Source: Bacteroidales bacterium (GTDB lineage Bacteria; Bacteroidota; Bacteroidia; Bacteroidales; UBA932). Taken from it: a DNA stretch of 18,956 nucleotides. The notes below the pieces were generated by a model. It made no database searches. It was given only the letters and a program-made list of their open reading frames with translations, and had not been told where the DNA came from. The translations under genes and the position numbers were made by a program. Numbering within the stretch: position 1 is the stretch's first letter; each line of letters begins with the position of its first letter. Of this stretch, positions 1-7,268 are shown in pieces. The DNA lies in the NCBI GenBank assembly GCA_009784635.1, contig WRBG01000017.1, forward strand, positions 1-18,956. Reading direction: 5' to 3'.

Positions 1-127
1 GGCATATTGGCGAGGTGGCTGAATTTTACAGATGAACCCCGATTCAACGACGGACTGCCAAATATACGGACTTTTTTCCATTCAACGGCTTCCTGCCAGC
101 CATCTCGCGAATATGCTTGTTAGCCGT
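1..127 (-). repeat. attC-like recombination site, cut by the window start
   Basis: Bases 2-21 can pair with 97-116: 18 of 20 positions are Watson-Crick, one is G-T (15/103) and one is a mismatch (9/109). The 75-nt interior contains short direct repeats (ATTCAACG at 42-49 and 80-87; ACGGACT at 50-56 and 66-72). Outside the right arm, after a two-base TT spacer, is GTTAGCC (119-125). Read on the minus strand this gives R'' (GGCTAAC), a spacer, a long stem and a large loop, which is the layout of an integron attC site. The partner R' core (GTTAGCC on the minus strand) should lie within about ten bases to the left of base 1, so the full site would be about 135 bp, within the known attC size range. 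The site begins only 9 bases past the stop codon of the adjacent gene, as in a gene cassette. The palindrome is seen directly; the attC identity is inferred. Confidence 0.72.
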
Positions 128-136
128 TCGTACATT

Positions 137-1285
137 TTATTGAGGTCTTGCCCAAAAAATATCCGGGTTGTTTGTCTTATAGTCAATAAATGTTACCCCC
201 ATTCTTTCATTAAAAAATTCTTCTTTTTGCGGTGACTGTTCAATCCCGTCTAATGGCAAAAGTTCCACGCAAATAACTTCTCGTCCCCTTTCTAATGTTT
301 CAGCATTATATTCACTTGATAACAGACATTGCAACCTATAGAGATTCTTTGCCATATAATTCTCTAAATAATGCTCCTTTGTTTGCAATTCTTCTCTATT
401 CCAGTTTGCATCAGCATTTAGAATTAGTGGCTTTCCGTTAATAAGTCTTTCTCTTACTTCTTGTATTCCAAGCAGGTTTCCTTTTTCATCCATTACGTAT
501 GCAGCAAAAGTTGGGTCTATCCAAATCCATTTCCCCAAATCTCTACTAAATACCATATTAATGACGTGACAATCATCAAAATCAGTTTCTTTTGGCATAC
601 AAGTAACATAACGGGACTTTATTCCCATGGATAGATAACATTCGTTAAGTATTATTGCTAACATTCTACAATTTACACCACGATTCTCATTTTTACACAC
701 TTGTATTAAATCAAGAGCATTGACTAATTTAGGATTAGAACTACTCCCATCATGTTTTATTAGGTTGTGTATCCAATGCAATAAATTAAAAATCTGCGAT
801 AACTCTTTACCTGTTCCAGCGATTGAATCCAATTTTAATTCTTCGCGAACTCTTTTCAGATTTGGGTTATCTTCAGATTGATAAGTAAATTCAGGGATAA
901 AGCGATTGTCGGAATAATTATATTCTTTCGCACCTTTTAGCATTTCCAATCGTGAGGGTTGATACTTGATTTGAGTCCTTGCAGAATCTTTTCCATTCAA
1001 CAAGATGATAAAATCATACGTGCCTATTTTAGGGTTGATTTTAAATGAAATTGAGTCAATATCTGTGTAAAACGTTACTCTTTTGGCAGAGGTTGTATAG
1101 ATATCAAGTTCTTCTTCTGGAACAATTCGCCAAACTTTTTCCCTTAAAACATTATCGTCCCTAATGTCAACTAGGGTGGAGTTGGCGTTAATGATTGGTA
1201 ATCCCTCCCTTGGGGAATCTGAACATTGAATAAGTAATACTGCTACAATAGGTAGAATAATTTTTTTTACTTTCATTTCGGTCAT
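137..1285 (-). CDS. Transglutaminase-like lipoprotein, probable cassette gene
   Basis: 382 aa. The N-terminus is a lipoprotein signal with a basic start, a hydrophobic core and Cys21 in LLIQC, so the mature protein is probably anchored in a membrane facing the periplasm or cell surface. Residues about 150-260 resemble the transglutaminase-like (papain-fold) superfamily. A plausible Cys-His-Asp triad is Cys206 (in RGVNCRMLA), His240 (in DDCHVINMVF) and Asp257 (in WIWIDPTF). Bacterial members may be cysteine proteases or amide-bond enzymes; the substrate here is unknown. Translation could begin at Met1 or at Met4 (MKVKK). The gene is clearly more AT-rich than the housekeeping genes to its right. 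It has about 30 bp before its start and about 10 bp after its stop before core-like sites on both sides, consistent with a mobile cassette. No promoter is seen inside the cassette; one outside (1339-1368) reads into it. Confidence 0.85.
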   Translation of the reverse strand: MTEMKVKKIILPIVAVLLIQCSDSPREGLPIINANSTLVDIRDDNVLREKVWRIVPEEELDIYTTSAKRVTFYTDIDSISFKINPKIGTYDFIILLNGKDSARTQIKYQPSRLEMLKGAKEYNYSDNRFIPEFTYQSEDNPNLKRVREELKLDSIAGTGKELSQIFNLLHWIHNLIKHDGSSSNPKLVNALDLIQVCKNENRGVNCRMLAIILNECYLSMGIKSRYVTCMPKETDFDDCHVINMVFSRDLGKWIWIDPTFAAYVMDEKGNLLGIQEVRERLINGKPLILNADANWNREELQTKEHYLENYMAKNLYRLQCLLSSEYNAETLERGREVICVELLPLDGIEQSPQKEEFFNERMGVTFIDYKTNNPDIFWARPQ

Positions 1286-1316
1286 TTTTTAATGTTTTCT
1301 ATTTTTTCTCGGTATG

Positions 1317-1325
1317 ACGGCTAAC
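1317..1325 (-). other. attI-like core site (cassette junction)
   Basis: The minus strand reads GTTAGCCGT, an exact inverted copy of 119-127. In integrons, the attI/cassette junction carries a GTTRRRY-like core and the cassette's own attC starts with the inverse core. This site lies between the recombinase gene and the cassette gene, in the right orientation for that junction. The full attI would extend toward the recombinase gene (up to about 1471). I see no obvious second core copy there, so the boundaries of attI are unknown. Confidence 0.55.
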
Positions 1326-1338
1326 TCCTAAATACGCG

Positions 1339-1368
1339 CAAAAATATAAATTTTTTCGATACCGGCAA
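1339..1368 (-). promoter_or_regulatory. Probable cassette promoter (Pc-like)
   Basis: On the minus strand, TTG (1368-1366) is followed by a 19-bp spacer and TATTTTTG (1346-1339), matching the Bacteroidota consensus TTTG/TTG-N19-21-TAnnTTTG. Transcription would start about 5 bases downstream, just before the core at 1325, and enter the transglutaminase-like gene. This is where integrons place the common promoter for promoterless cassettes. Confidence 0.6.
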
Positions 1369-1439
1369 TAAATTTTTTAAAAATTCATACACAGTTTGTT
1401 ATTTTGGTTGCTTGGCTGCACATTTTGGATATCTTTTTG

Positions 1440-1447
1440 TACCTTTG
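1440..1447 (+). promoter_or_regulatory. Probable recombinase promoter (-7 element)
   Basis: TACCTTTG fits the Bacteroidota -7 consensus TAnnTTTG, 24 bp before the recombinase ATG at 1472. A TTGG at 1412-1415 is the nearest -33 candidate but is spaced about 25 bp away, longer than usual. The promoter diverges from the cassette promoter at 1339-1368. Confidence 0.5.
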
Positions 1448-1471
1448 CGGAAATAGATATTAGAAATACGC

Positions 1472-2551
1472 ATGTCATTCAGTCTTCATAACTACCGATT
1501 CGCAGTGGGCGAACACCACAACAGGAGCGTCATTTTTGTTCACTTTCCTTATCATCCGTTGTGGAAGGATGAGTTGAGGCAGAAATTTTCTATTGCCAAG
1601 TGGAGCGTGTCTAAAAAATGTTGGTATCTACCTGATACTAATTCTATACGAGGCGAAATTGGCATGAAGCCCAAGACAGGGGCGGGGAAGGGCGTAATGA
1701 GTCAAATACGGCCTGTAAATCAGGCTGCGCTTACACGGATGCACGAATTGCTGTTGCTCAAGGCTTATAGTCCCAACACCATCAGAACTTACTGTATTGA
1801 GTTTTCGCAATTGCTTTATTTGCTTAAAGATGTGCCTGTGGATTCATTGACACCGGAACGTATACGCTCCTACCTTTTGTACTGTACGACCAAGCTGAAA
1901 CTTTCCGAAAACGTCATCCACAGCCGTATGAATGCCATCAAGTTTTACTTTGAACAGGTGTTGCGCCAAGACAAGGTTTTCTTTGAAGAAATTCCCCGTC
2001 CCAAAAAGAAATCGCCTCTACCCAAGGTGATGAGTAAAAGCGATATCGCCAAAATTTTTGCCAAGGTGGACAACCTCAAGCATTTGGTGATGCTCAAGCT
2101 GTGCTATGGAATGGGCTTGCGCGTGGGCGAGGTGGTAAGTTTGAAAGTTACCGACGTGGACAGCCAACGGATGGTCGTACACATCGAAGCGGCAAAAGGC
2201 AAAAGGGACCGCTGCGTATCCCTGCCTTCGTCCATACTCGACGAGCTGCGGGACTACTACCGCGCCTATCGTCCAAAGAAATATCTATTTGAAGGACAGG
2301 GAGGCGGACAATACGCCATCCGCAGCGTACAGGCCGTGTTCAAAAACGCCATGCGAAAAGCCAGAATCAACAAAACGGTGGGTATCCACGGATTACGACA
2401 CAGCTACGCCACGCATTTAGTGGAATGTGGAACCGATATGTCCTTTGTCCAAAAGCTATTAGGGCATAGCGACATCAAAACTACGGCCATTTACGCCAAG
2501 GTGAGCAACCGCCAATTGGGCAACGTCAGAAGCCCATTGGATGATTTGTAA
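1472..2551 (+). CDS. Tyrosine recombinase (Xer/integrase family) of the integron-like locus
   Basis: 359 aa. Residues 1-85 form an N-terminal extension with several aromatic residues and a WSVSKKCWYLPD motif, of a kind I associate with Bacteroidota recombinases. Residues about 86-170 are the SAM-like core-binding domain, and about 185-350 the catalytic domain. Active-site residues are visible: Arg217 (GLRVGE), a beta-hairpin Lys (242 or 244), His306 and Arg309 (HGLRHSYATH), His332 (GHSD) and nucleophile Tyr341 (TTAIYAKV). The C-terminus VRSPLD resembles the end of integron integrases such as IntI1. However, KRDR and HGLRHS are only about 60 residues apart, so the roughly 35-45-residue insertion that typifies IntI proteins is absent. 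It is probably the enzyme acting on the flanking cassette sites; a solitary XerC-like transposon or phage integrase is the alternative. It converges on the S9 peptidase gene with a gap of 5 bp. Confidence 0.9.
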   Translation: MSFSLHNYRFAVGEHHNRSVIFVHFPYHPLWKDELRQKFSIAKWSVSKKCWYLPDTNSIRGEIGMKPKTGAGKGVMSQIRPVNQAALTRMHELLLLKAYSPNTIRTYCIEFSQLLYLLKDVPVDSLTPERIRSYLLYCTTKLKLSENVIHSRMNAIKFYFEQVLRQDKVFFEEIPRPKKKSPLPKVMSKSDIAKIFAKVDNLKHLVMLKLCYGMGLRVGEVVSLKVTDVDSQRMVVHIEAAKGKRDRCVSLPSSILDELRDYYRAYRPKKYLFEGQGGGQYAIRSVQAVFKNAMRKARINKTVGIHGLRHSYATHLVECGTDMSFVQKLLGHSDIKTTAIYAKVSNRQLGNVRSPLDDL

Positions 2552-2556
2552 CACTC

Positions 2557-5406
2557 TTAATAGTCTAATCCCCAGTCAATCCCTTTTCTGGTAGCGGGAA
2601 CGCCTTCTCTAATCCACACCGGAGCAGGCGCGCCTTTAAGGTAGTGGTCAAAGAATTGGGACAGACGAATACTCAAGTCTTTGCGGTTGCGGCGTTCCAC
2701 CAAGTTGTGGGCCTCGCCGTTGTACTGGAGCATCCATACCGGTTTGTCTAAACGGCGCATAGCGGTGAAAAGCTCGATGCCTTGGTGCCACGGAACGGCT
2801 CCGTCGTCATCGTTGTGCATAATCAGCAGCGGGGTCGTTATGTTTTGCACATAGAACAGCGGGGAGTTTTCGATGTAAAGGTCATGTCCGTCCCAAAGGT
2901 TTTTTCCAAGTCGGCTTTGTGTCTTTTCGTACTGGAACTGACGCACCATACCGGACGCAAATCTGATGCCTCCGTAGGCGCTGGTCATGTTGGCCACGGG
3001 GGCTCCCGCACCGGCGGCTTTAAAGCGGTTGGTTTGGGTAATCATGTAGGCCACTTGATATCCGCCCCAGCTTTGCCCTTGAATCGCCATGTTTTTCTCG
3101 TCTACCCAAGGATTCTTGCAGAGCAGGTCTACGCCCGGCATGATGCAGTTCATGGCGCTTTGCCCGGGATATCCTATGGTATAGTGGATATCGGGGGTAA
3201 ATACCAAATAACCGTTGCTTACAAAATAGCTGATATTGATGGTAGATGCGCTTGGCGCAGGCGCTCTGTAGGAATATAATCCGTCCGACACCCTTTCGTA
3301 GAAATAAAGAATCATGGGATATTTCTTGTTGGGGTCAAAGTCTTCGGGTTTGTAGAGGATGCCGGCGCAGGGAATGCCGTTGGCGCTGGTCCAGCGCACC
3401 AATTCGGGAACTCCCCAAATATAGTCTTTTTGCTGGGGATTGATATCGCTCAATCGGGTTTGGGTCCTAAACTGGTCCCGGGTCATCCAAAGGTTGGGCG
3501 ATTCGCCAAAGTTGCTCCGAGCATAGGTAAATACCCTTCCGTCCTTGGAGCGTTGCAGCTGCTGGAAAGTATATGTATCCATGATGAGTTTTTGCATTTG
3601 GGCCTGCCTCCTGCTTTGGTCTTTAAAATAGAATCCGCCTAACTTGTTTACATTGTCGAATGCGGTAAAATAGAGCGTCTCTCTGGCGCTGATAGGCTCC
3701 GGCGCACCTAAGCCGCGACCGGCCCCCGCGCCGGCTCCCGCACCCGCAGGGGGAGTATCGCCGGTCAACCTCAAGATACGGAAGGTATAATCCTGCTTCC
3801 GGCCCAAGCCGTCTGTAAGCGCTACGGGCGCCTTGACTCCGGCGGGGTCCACTTCCCAAATGTCGTACCTGTCGTACACCAAGAAGGCAGCATCGGCCTC
3901 GCGCCAGCCGGCGTTGCCGTAGGCATTGGGCAGAGAGGGCGAATCGTGCAATTCATTCCAAAAGGCGACTCCAATGCCGTCTGTAAGGTTACGTATGTTG
4001 CCCGTAGCTACTTCATAGGAGAACCAAGCTTTTGCGTTTCTGTTGTACCAGTTCAAATATTTGCCTTGGGGGGAAACGCTGTAGCTGCCGATGGTTTCGC
4101 CGGTAACTACCTTTTTGGCGCTTCCATTCGCTACCGAAATAATATACAAATCGTTGGGAGCATCGGAATTCCATTGACTCTCTATCCGGTAGGGCCTGTC
4201 TCCGGCCGCATACGCCCAGTCGGAGTTCCAATCATTGGGCACGGTTACGTTTGGATAATCAAGGGTAGCTAACTGCACCAATCCGTTTTGGGGCTGATTG
4301 ATTTGGATGTATGCCAAAAAGTTTGCCCGCTGCTCTTGCTGCAACCGGATAAGCTGCATCGGCTGTACATAATCGTCCAAATAGTGCCAAATATCTAACC
4401 TTGCCGTCTCAAAATCAACTAAGGTGGTATCTTTTTCTAATGGTTTGGGGGCGATGCCAAAAAACAGACGGGTTCCTGCCTGATTGAGGGCCAACGTGCG
4501 GTTTTGACTAATCATCCAATCTTTGGGAAGTCCCTTAGTGTTGGCATCGGCCATCAAACGCGCTTGGGTGTCGCCTTTCTTAAAGAAGTAAATGTTGATG
4601 AACTTCTCGGCAGCCTTGGTGGTGTCGGTGTTGGCATAGAAAGCAAAGAATTGCTCGTCCTTATCGGAGGCGGGCAAAAAGAAACGGGATTTGCGGGGAC
4701 CGGTCATCAGTGCCTGTTCTTTTTTGGCCACCACATCGTAGAGGTACAGTCCGTCTTGCGTATCGGAATCGTCCCGACTGTTGAGCTTGCGCGTAATAAA
4801 AAGCTGGGTGCCACCCTTGTTAAAGCTGTACTCGGCAACATGTTTTAGGGTGTCTACCTTACCCGTGGCAAAATAGTAGAGCATCAAGTCCGTGCCCTCT
4901 CCCCGCTCTCTGCGGGGCGCCCTTGCCCTGTTGGCCGTGTCGGCAGGAGGTTCTGTTTTAAAGGCTACGGCTATACTCCCTTCGTCGGCGGTCTTAAAGG
5001 AGGCGATATGCGCAAACTTCCTAAAATCAGACCTTCCCAGCGTCCAAATGCACAAGGTGTCTTTAGGCATCTCCTCGGCCCTTTTCCTTTGGATTCTGGC
5101 TTGACGGGTCTCTTCAAAGAAAGGAGCGATGGCGCATACTCCGTATTTGCTGTCAAAAGAAGTAGTGGGCGTTTTGCCACGGTCAATAGTAATGGATTTT
5201 CCATCAAGCAGATTGCTTTCCATCAAACAGCCGTCTGCGGCCTGTGCCGACACGACATAAAGGCTAAATCTGCCGTCTTGACTCATGGTGGCAGTGCCCA
5301 CCGACTTCCAAGTATCGTAGACCGAATGGTCTAACGGTTTTTTCTGTGCCGATAACGAACACGTTACAAGCAAGATTGTTACAAAAGTAAGGAATTGTTT
5401 TGTCAT
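2557..5406 (-). CDS. Secreted S9 family (prolyl oligopeptidase-type) serine peptidase
   Basis: 949 aa with a Sec signal peptide (hydrophobic core, probable cleavage after LSAQ near residue 21). Residues about 40-650 form the repetitive beta-propeller-like region seen in DPP-IV/acylaminoacyl-peptidase relatives. The alpha/beta-hydrolase catalytic domain covers about 690-920. Triad: Ser779 in GQSWGGY, an Asp in HNDDDGAVPW (866-868) and His900 in GEAHNL. Such enzymes cut small peptides, often after proline or alanine, in the periplasm of peptide-fermenting Bacteroidota; the exact specificity cannot be read here. An odd feature is a (GA)n stretch near residues 550-563 (GAGAGAGAGRGLG), probably a flexible or repeat-expanded loop between propeller strands. 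The gene is transcribed toward the recombinase and divergently from the NifU-like gene. The length fits the Bacteroidota subfamily of about 920-950 aa. Confidence 0.92.
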   Translation of the reverse strand: MTKQFLTFVTILLVTCSLSAQKKPLDHSVYDTWKSVGTATMSQDGRFSLYVVSAQAADGCLMESNLLDGKSITIDRGKTPTTSFDSKYGVCAIAPFFEETRQARIQRKRAEEMPKDTLCIWTLGRSDFRKFAHIASFKTADEGSIAVAFKTEPPADTANRARAPRRERGEGTDLMLYYFATGKVDTLKHVAEYSFNKGGTQLFITRKLNSRDDSDTQDGLYLYDVVAKKEQALMTGPRKSRFFLPASDKDEQFFAFYANTDTTKAAEKFINIYFFKKGDTQARLMADANTKGLPKDWMISQNRTLALNQAGTRLFFGIAPKPLEKDTTLVDFETARLDIWHYLDDYVQPMQLIRLQQEQRANFLAYIQINQPQNGLVQLATLDYPNVTVPNDWNSDWAYAAGDRPYRIESQWNSDAPNDLYIISVANGSAKKVVTGETIGSYSVSPQGKYLNWYNRNAKAWFSYEVATGNIRNLTDGIGVAFWNELHDSPSLPNAYGNAGWREADAAFLVYDRYDIWEVDPAGVKAPVALTDGLGRKQDYTFRILRLTGDTPPAGAGAGAGAGRGLGAPEPISARETLYFTAFDNVNKLGGFYFKDQSRRQAQMQKLIMDTYTFQQLQRSKDGRVFTYARSNFGESPNLWMTRDQFRTQTRLSDINPQQKDYIWGVPELVRWTSANGIPCAGILYKPEDFDPNKKYPMILYFYERVSDGLYSYRAPAPSASTINISYFVSNGYLVFTPDIHYTIGYPGQSAMNCIMPGVDLLCKNPWVDEKNMAIQGQSWGGYQVAYMITQTNRFKAAGAGAPVANMTSAYGGIRFASGMVRQFQYEKTQSRLGKNLWDGHDLYIENSPLFYVQNITTPLLIMHNDDDGAVPWHQGIELFTAMRRLDKPVWMLQYNGEAHNLVERRNRKDLSIRLSQFFDHYLKGAPAPVWIREGVPATRKGIDWGLDY

Positions 5407-5515
5407 AGTTGTTTAGGGGTTAAGTTTCAAGTAAAGCATTTAGACGTCATTTTGGGGCAAGGGTTTAAAAGCATTTTTGATTTCTGCTCTTGGTCTTATT
5501 TGCCATCTTTTTTGC

Positions 5516-5523
5516 TATCTTTG
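5516..5523 (+). promoter_or_regulatory. Promoter -7 element of the NifU-like/GGGtGRT operon
   Basis: TATCTTTG matches TAnnTTTG, 31 bp upstream of the ATG at 5555. TTGG at 5490-5493 is a loose -33 candidate, with spacing of about 23 bp. The element lies downstream of the in-frame ATG at 5477, so it argues for the 5555 start. Confidence 0.5.
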
Positions 5524-5554
5524 CGCCTTAAATCAGAAGCTAAACAATAATAAT

Positions 5555-6247
5555 ATGATTTATTCACATGAAGTACAGCACATGTGTGTTGTGAAAAGAT
5601 GCCCCGACCATGGGGCTGCCCCCATCCCTCAAGAAGGTAAATGGGTACAGGCAAAAGAAATCGCCGACATCTCCGGCCTTACCCACGGAGTAGGCTGGTG
5701 CGCTCCCCAGCAGGGCGCCTGCAAGTTAACTTTAAATGTTAAAAACGGAATCATCGAGGAGGCCTTAATCGAAGTATTAGGCTGTTCGGGCATGACCCAT
5801 TCGGCGGCCATGGCTGCCGAAATTATTACCGGCAAGACCATTTTGGAGGCCCTTAATACCGACTTGGTCTGCGACGCCATCAACGTGGCCATGCGCGAAC
5901 TGTTTTTACAGATTGCCTACGGACGGACGCAATCGTCATTCTCAGAAGGAGGCTTGCCCATTGGCGCCGGTCTGGAAGACTTGGGCAAAGGTTTGAGAAG
6001 CCAGCTTGGAACCATGTACGGCACCAAAGTCAAGGGTGTGCGTTATTTAGAAATGGCCGAAGGCTACTGCTCCCGCATGGCTTTAGACGAGCAGGGAGAA
6101 GTAATCGGATATGAATTTATCCACTTAGGCAAGTTTATGGATATGGTAAAGAAAGGAGAAGACGCCAATGCCGCCCTTAAAAAGGCCACCGGTACCTACG
6201 GCCGCTTTGCCGACGCCAAAAGCTATATAGACCCGCGACATCAATAA
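5555..6247 (+). CDS. NifU-like iron-sulfur scaffold-type protein, partner of GGGtGRT protein
   Basis: 230 aa from ATG 5555. A longer in-frame start at 5477 would add 26 unconserved-looking residues and lies upstream of the promoter, so it is rejected. The central segment (about 35-125) resembles the NifU/IscU N-terminal scaffold domain, with conserved-looking cysteines at 49, 56, 77 (LGCSGMTHSAAMAAE) and 106. Additional cysteines are at 11, 16 and 172. From family knowledge, similar proteins are annotated as iron-sulfur cluster assembly scaffolds and sit next to GGGtGRT proteins in Bacteroidota and some anaerobic Firmicutes. No other Fe-S assembly gene is adjacent, so the role could be metal or cluster delivery to the next gene product. 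The downstream gene begins 22 bp later, consistent with an operon. Confidence 0.8.
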   Translation: MIYSHEVQHMCVVKRCPDHGAAPIPQEGKWVQAKEIADISGLTHGVGWCAPQQGACKLTLNVKNGIIEEALIEVLGCSGMTHSAAMAAEIITGKTILEALNTDLVCDAINVAMRELFLQIAYGRTQSSFSEGGLPIGAGLEDLGKGLRSQLGTMYGTKVKGVRYLEMAEGYCSRMALDEQGEVIGYEFIHLGKFMDMVKKGEDANAALKKATGTYGRFADAKSYIDPRHQ

Positions 6248-6269
6248 CAATCCAAACACATCAACATTT

Positions 6270-7268
6270 ATGACACTATTTGAAAGCTACGAGCGCCGGA
6301 TTGAGCAAATCAACGCCACGCTCCATCAATACGGAATCAAAGATATAGACGAGGCCAAGGCCATTTGCGCCGCCAAAGGTCTCGACCCCTACAAAATATG
6401 TAAAGAAATACAATCCATTGCCTTTGAAAACGCCGCATGGGCCTATGTGGTCGGAGCGGCCATTGCCATCAAAAAAGGCTGCACCAAGGCTGCAGAAGCC
6501 GCAGAAGCCATAGGAATCGGACTCCAGTCCTTTTGTATTCCCGGCTCCGTTGCCTCCGACCGCAAAGTGGGCATCGGACACGGAAACTTGGCGGCCATGC
6601 TCTTGCGCGAAGACACCCGCTGTTTTGCCTTCTTGGCCGGACATGAATCCTTTGCCGCCGCAGAAGGGGCCATCGGCATCGCCAAATCGGCCAACAGGGT
6701 CAGAAAAGAGCCTTTGCGCGTCATTTTAAATGGTCTGGGCAAAGACGCCGCCATGATTATTTCAAGGATTAACGGCTTTACCTACGTCCACACACAGTTT
6801 GACTACGGCACGGGCAAGCTAAAGATTGTACAAGAGACCCCCTACTCTATGGGCGACCGCGCCAAAGTGCGCTGCTACGGCGCCGACGATGTACGCGAAG
6901 GCGTAGCTGTCATGCACTTAGAAGGAGTAGACGTGTCCATTACCGGCAACTCTACCAACCCCACCCGCTTCCAGCATCCCGTAGCCGGCACCTATAAGAA
7001 AGAGTGCATGGAGCAGGGCAAAAAGTATTTTTCGGTAGCCTCAGGCGGAGGCACGGGCCGCACCCTCCATCCCGACAATATGGCCGCCGGCCCCGCTTCC
7101 TACGGCATGACCGACACCATGGGCCGGATGCACAGCGACGCTCAGTTTGCCGGCTCCTCCTCTGTACCCGCCCACGTAGAAATGATGGGCTTTTTGGGTA
7201 TGGGCAACAATCCGATGGTTGGCGCCACGGTAGCCGTGGCCGTAGCTATAGAGGAAGCCTCCCGCTAA
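6270..7268 (+). CDS. GGGtGRT protein (function unknown)
   Basis: 332 aa. It contains the eponymous motif GGGTGRT at residues 259-265, within a glycine-rich C-terminal third (SVASGGGTGRTLHPDNMAAG). No signal peptide is present, so it is cytoplasmic. Cysteines at 33, 44, 71, 89, 118, 202 and 246 could bind a cluster, but this is not established. The family is conserved in anaerobic bacteria and follows a NifU-like scaffold gene, as here (22-bp gap), so the two probably act together. I cannot assign a reaction. The last 23 bases overlap antisense with the 3' end of purN. Confidence 0.85.
   Translation: MTLFESYERRIEQINATLHQYGIKDIDEAKAICAAKGLDPYKICKEIQSIAFENAAWAYVVGAAIAIKKGCTKAAEAAEAIGIGLQSFCIPGSVASDRKVGIGHGNLAAMLLREDTRCFAFLAGHESFAAAEGAIGIAKSANRVRKEPLRVILNGLGKDAAMIISRINGFTYVHTQFDYGTGKLKIVQETPYSMGDRAKVRCYGADDVREGVAVMHLEGVDVSITGNSTNPTRFQHPVAGTYKKECMEQGKKYFSVASGGGTGRTLHPDNMAAGPASYGMTDTMGRMHSDAQFAGSSSVPAHVEMMGFLGMGNNPMVGATVAVAVAIEEASR

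Noticed and set aside
1348..1380. Similarity of AAATTTTTTCGATA near 1348 and near 11744 as a shared regulatory element
   Set aside because: The match is short and made mostly of A/T runs; chance is likely in AT-rich spacers.
2782..3279. 165-codon frame on the plus strand inside the S9 peptidase gene
   Set aside because: It is antisense to the catalytic domain of a clear gene; composition explains it as a shadow frame.
5477..5554. Longer start for the NifU-like protein
   Set aside because: The 26 extra residues lie upstream of and across the promoter -7 element and do not resemble the family N-terminus.
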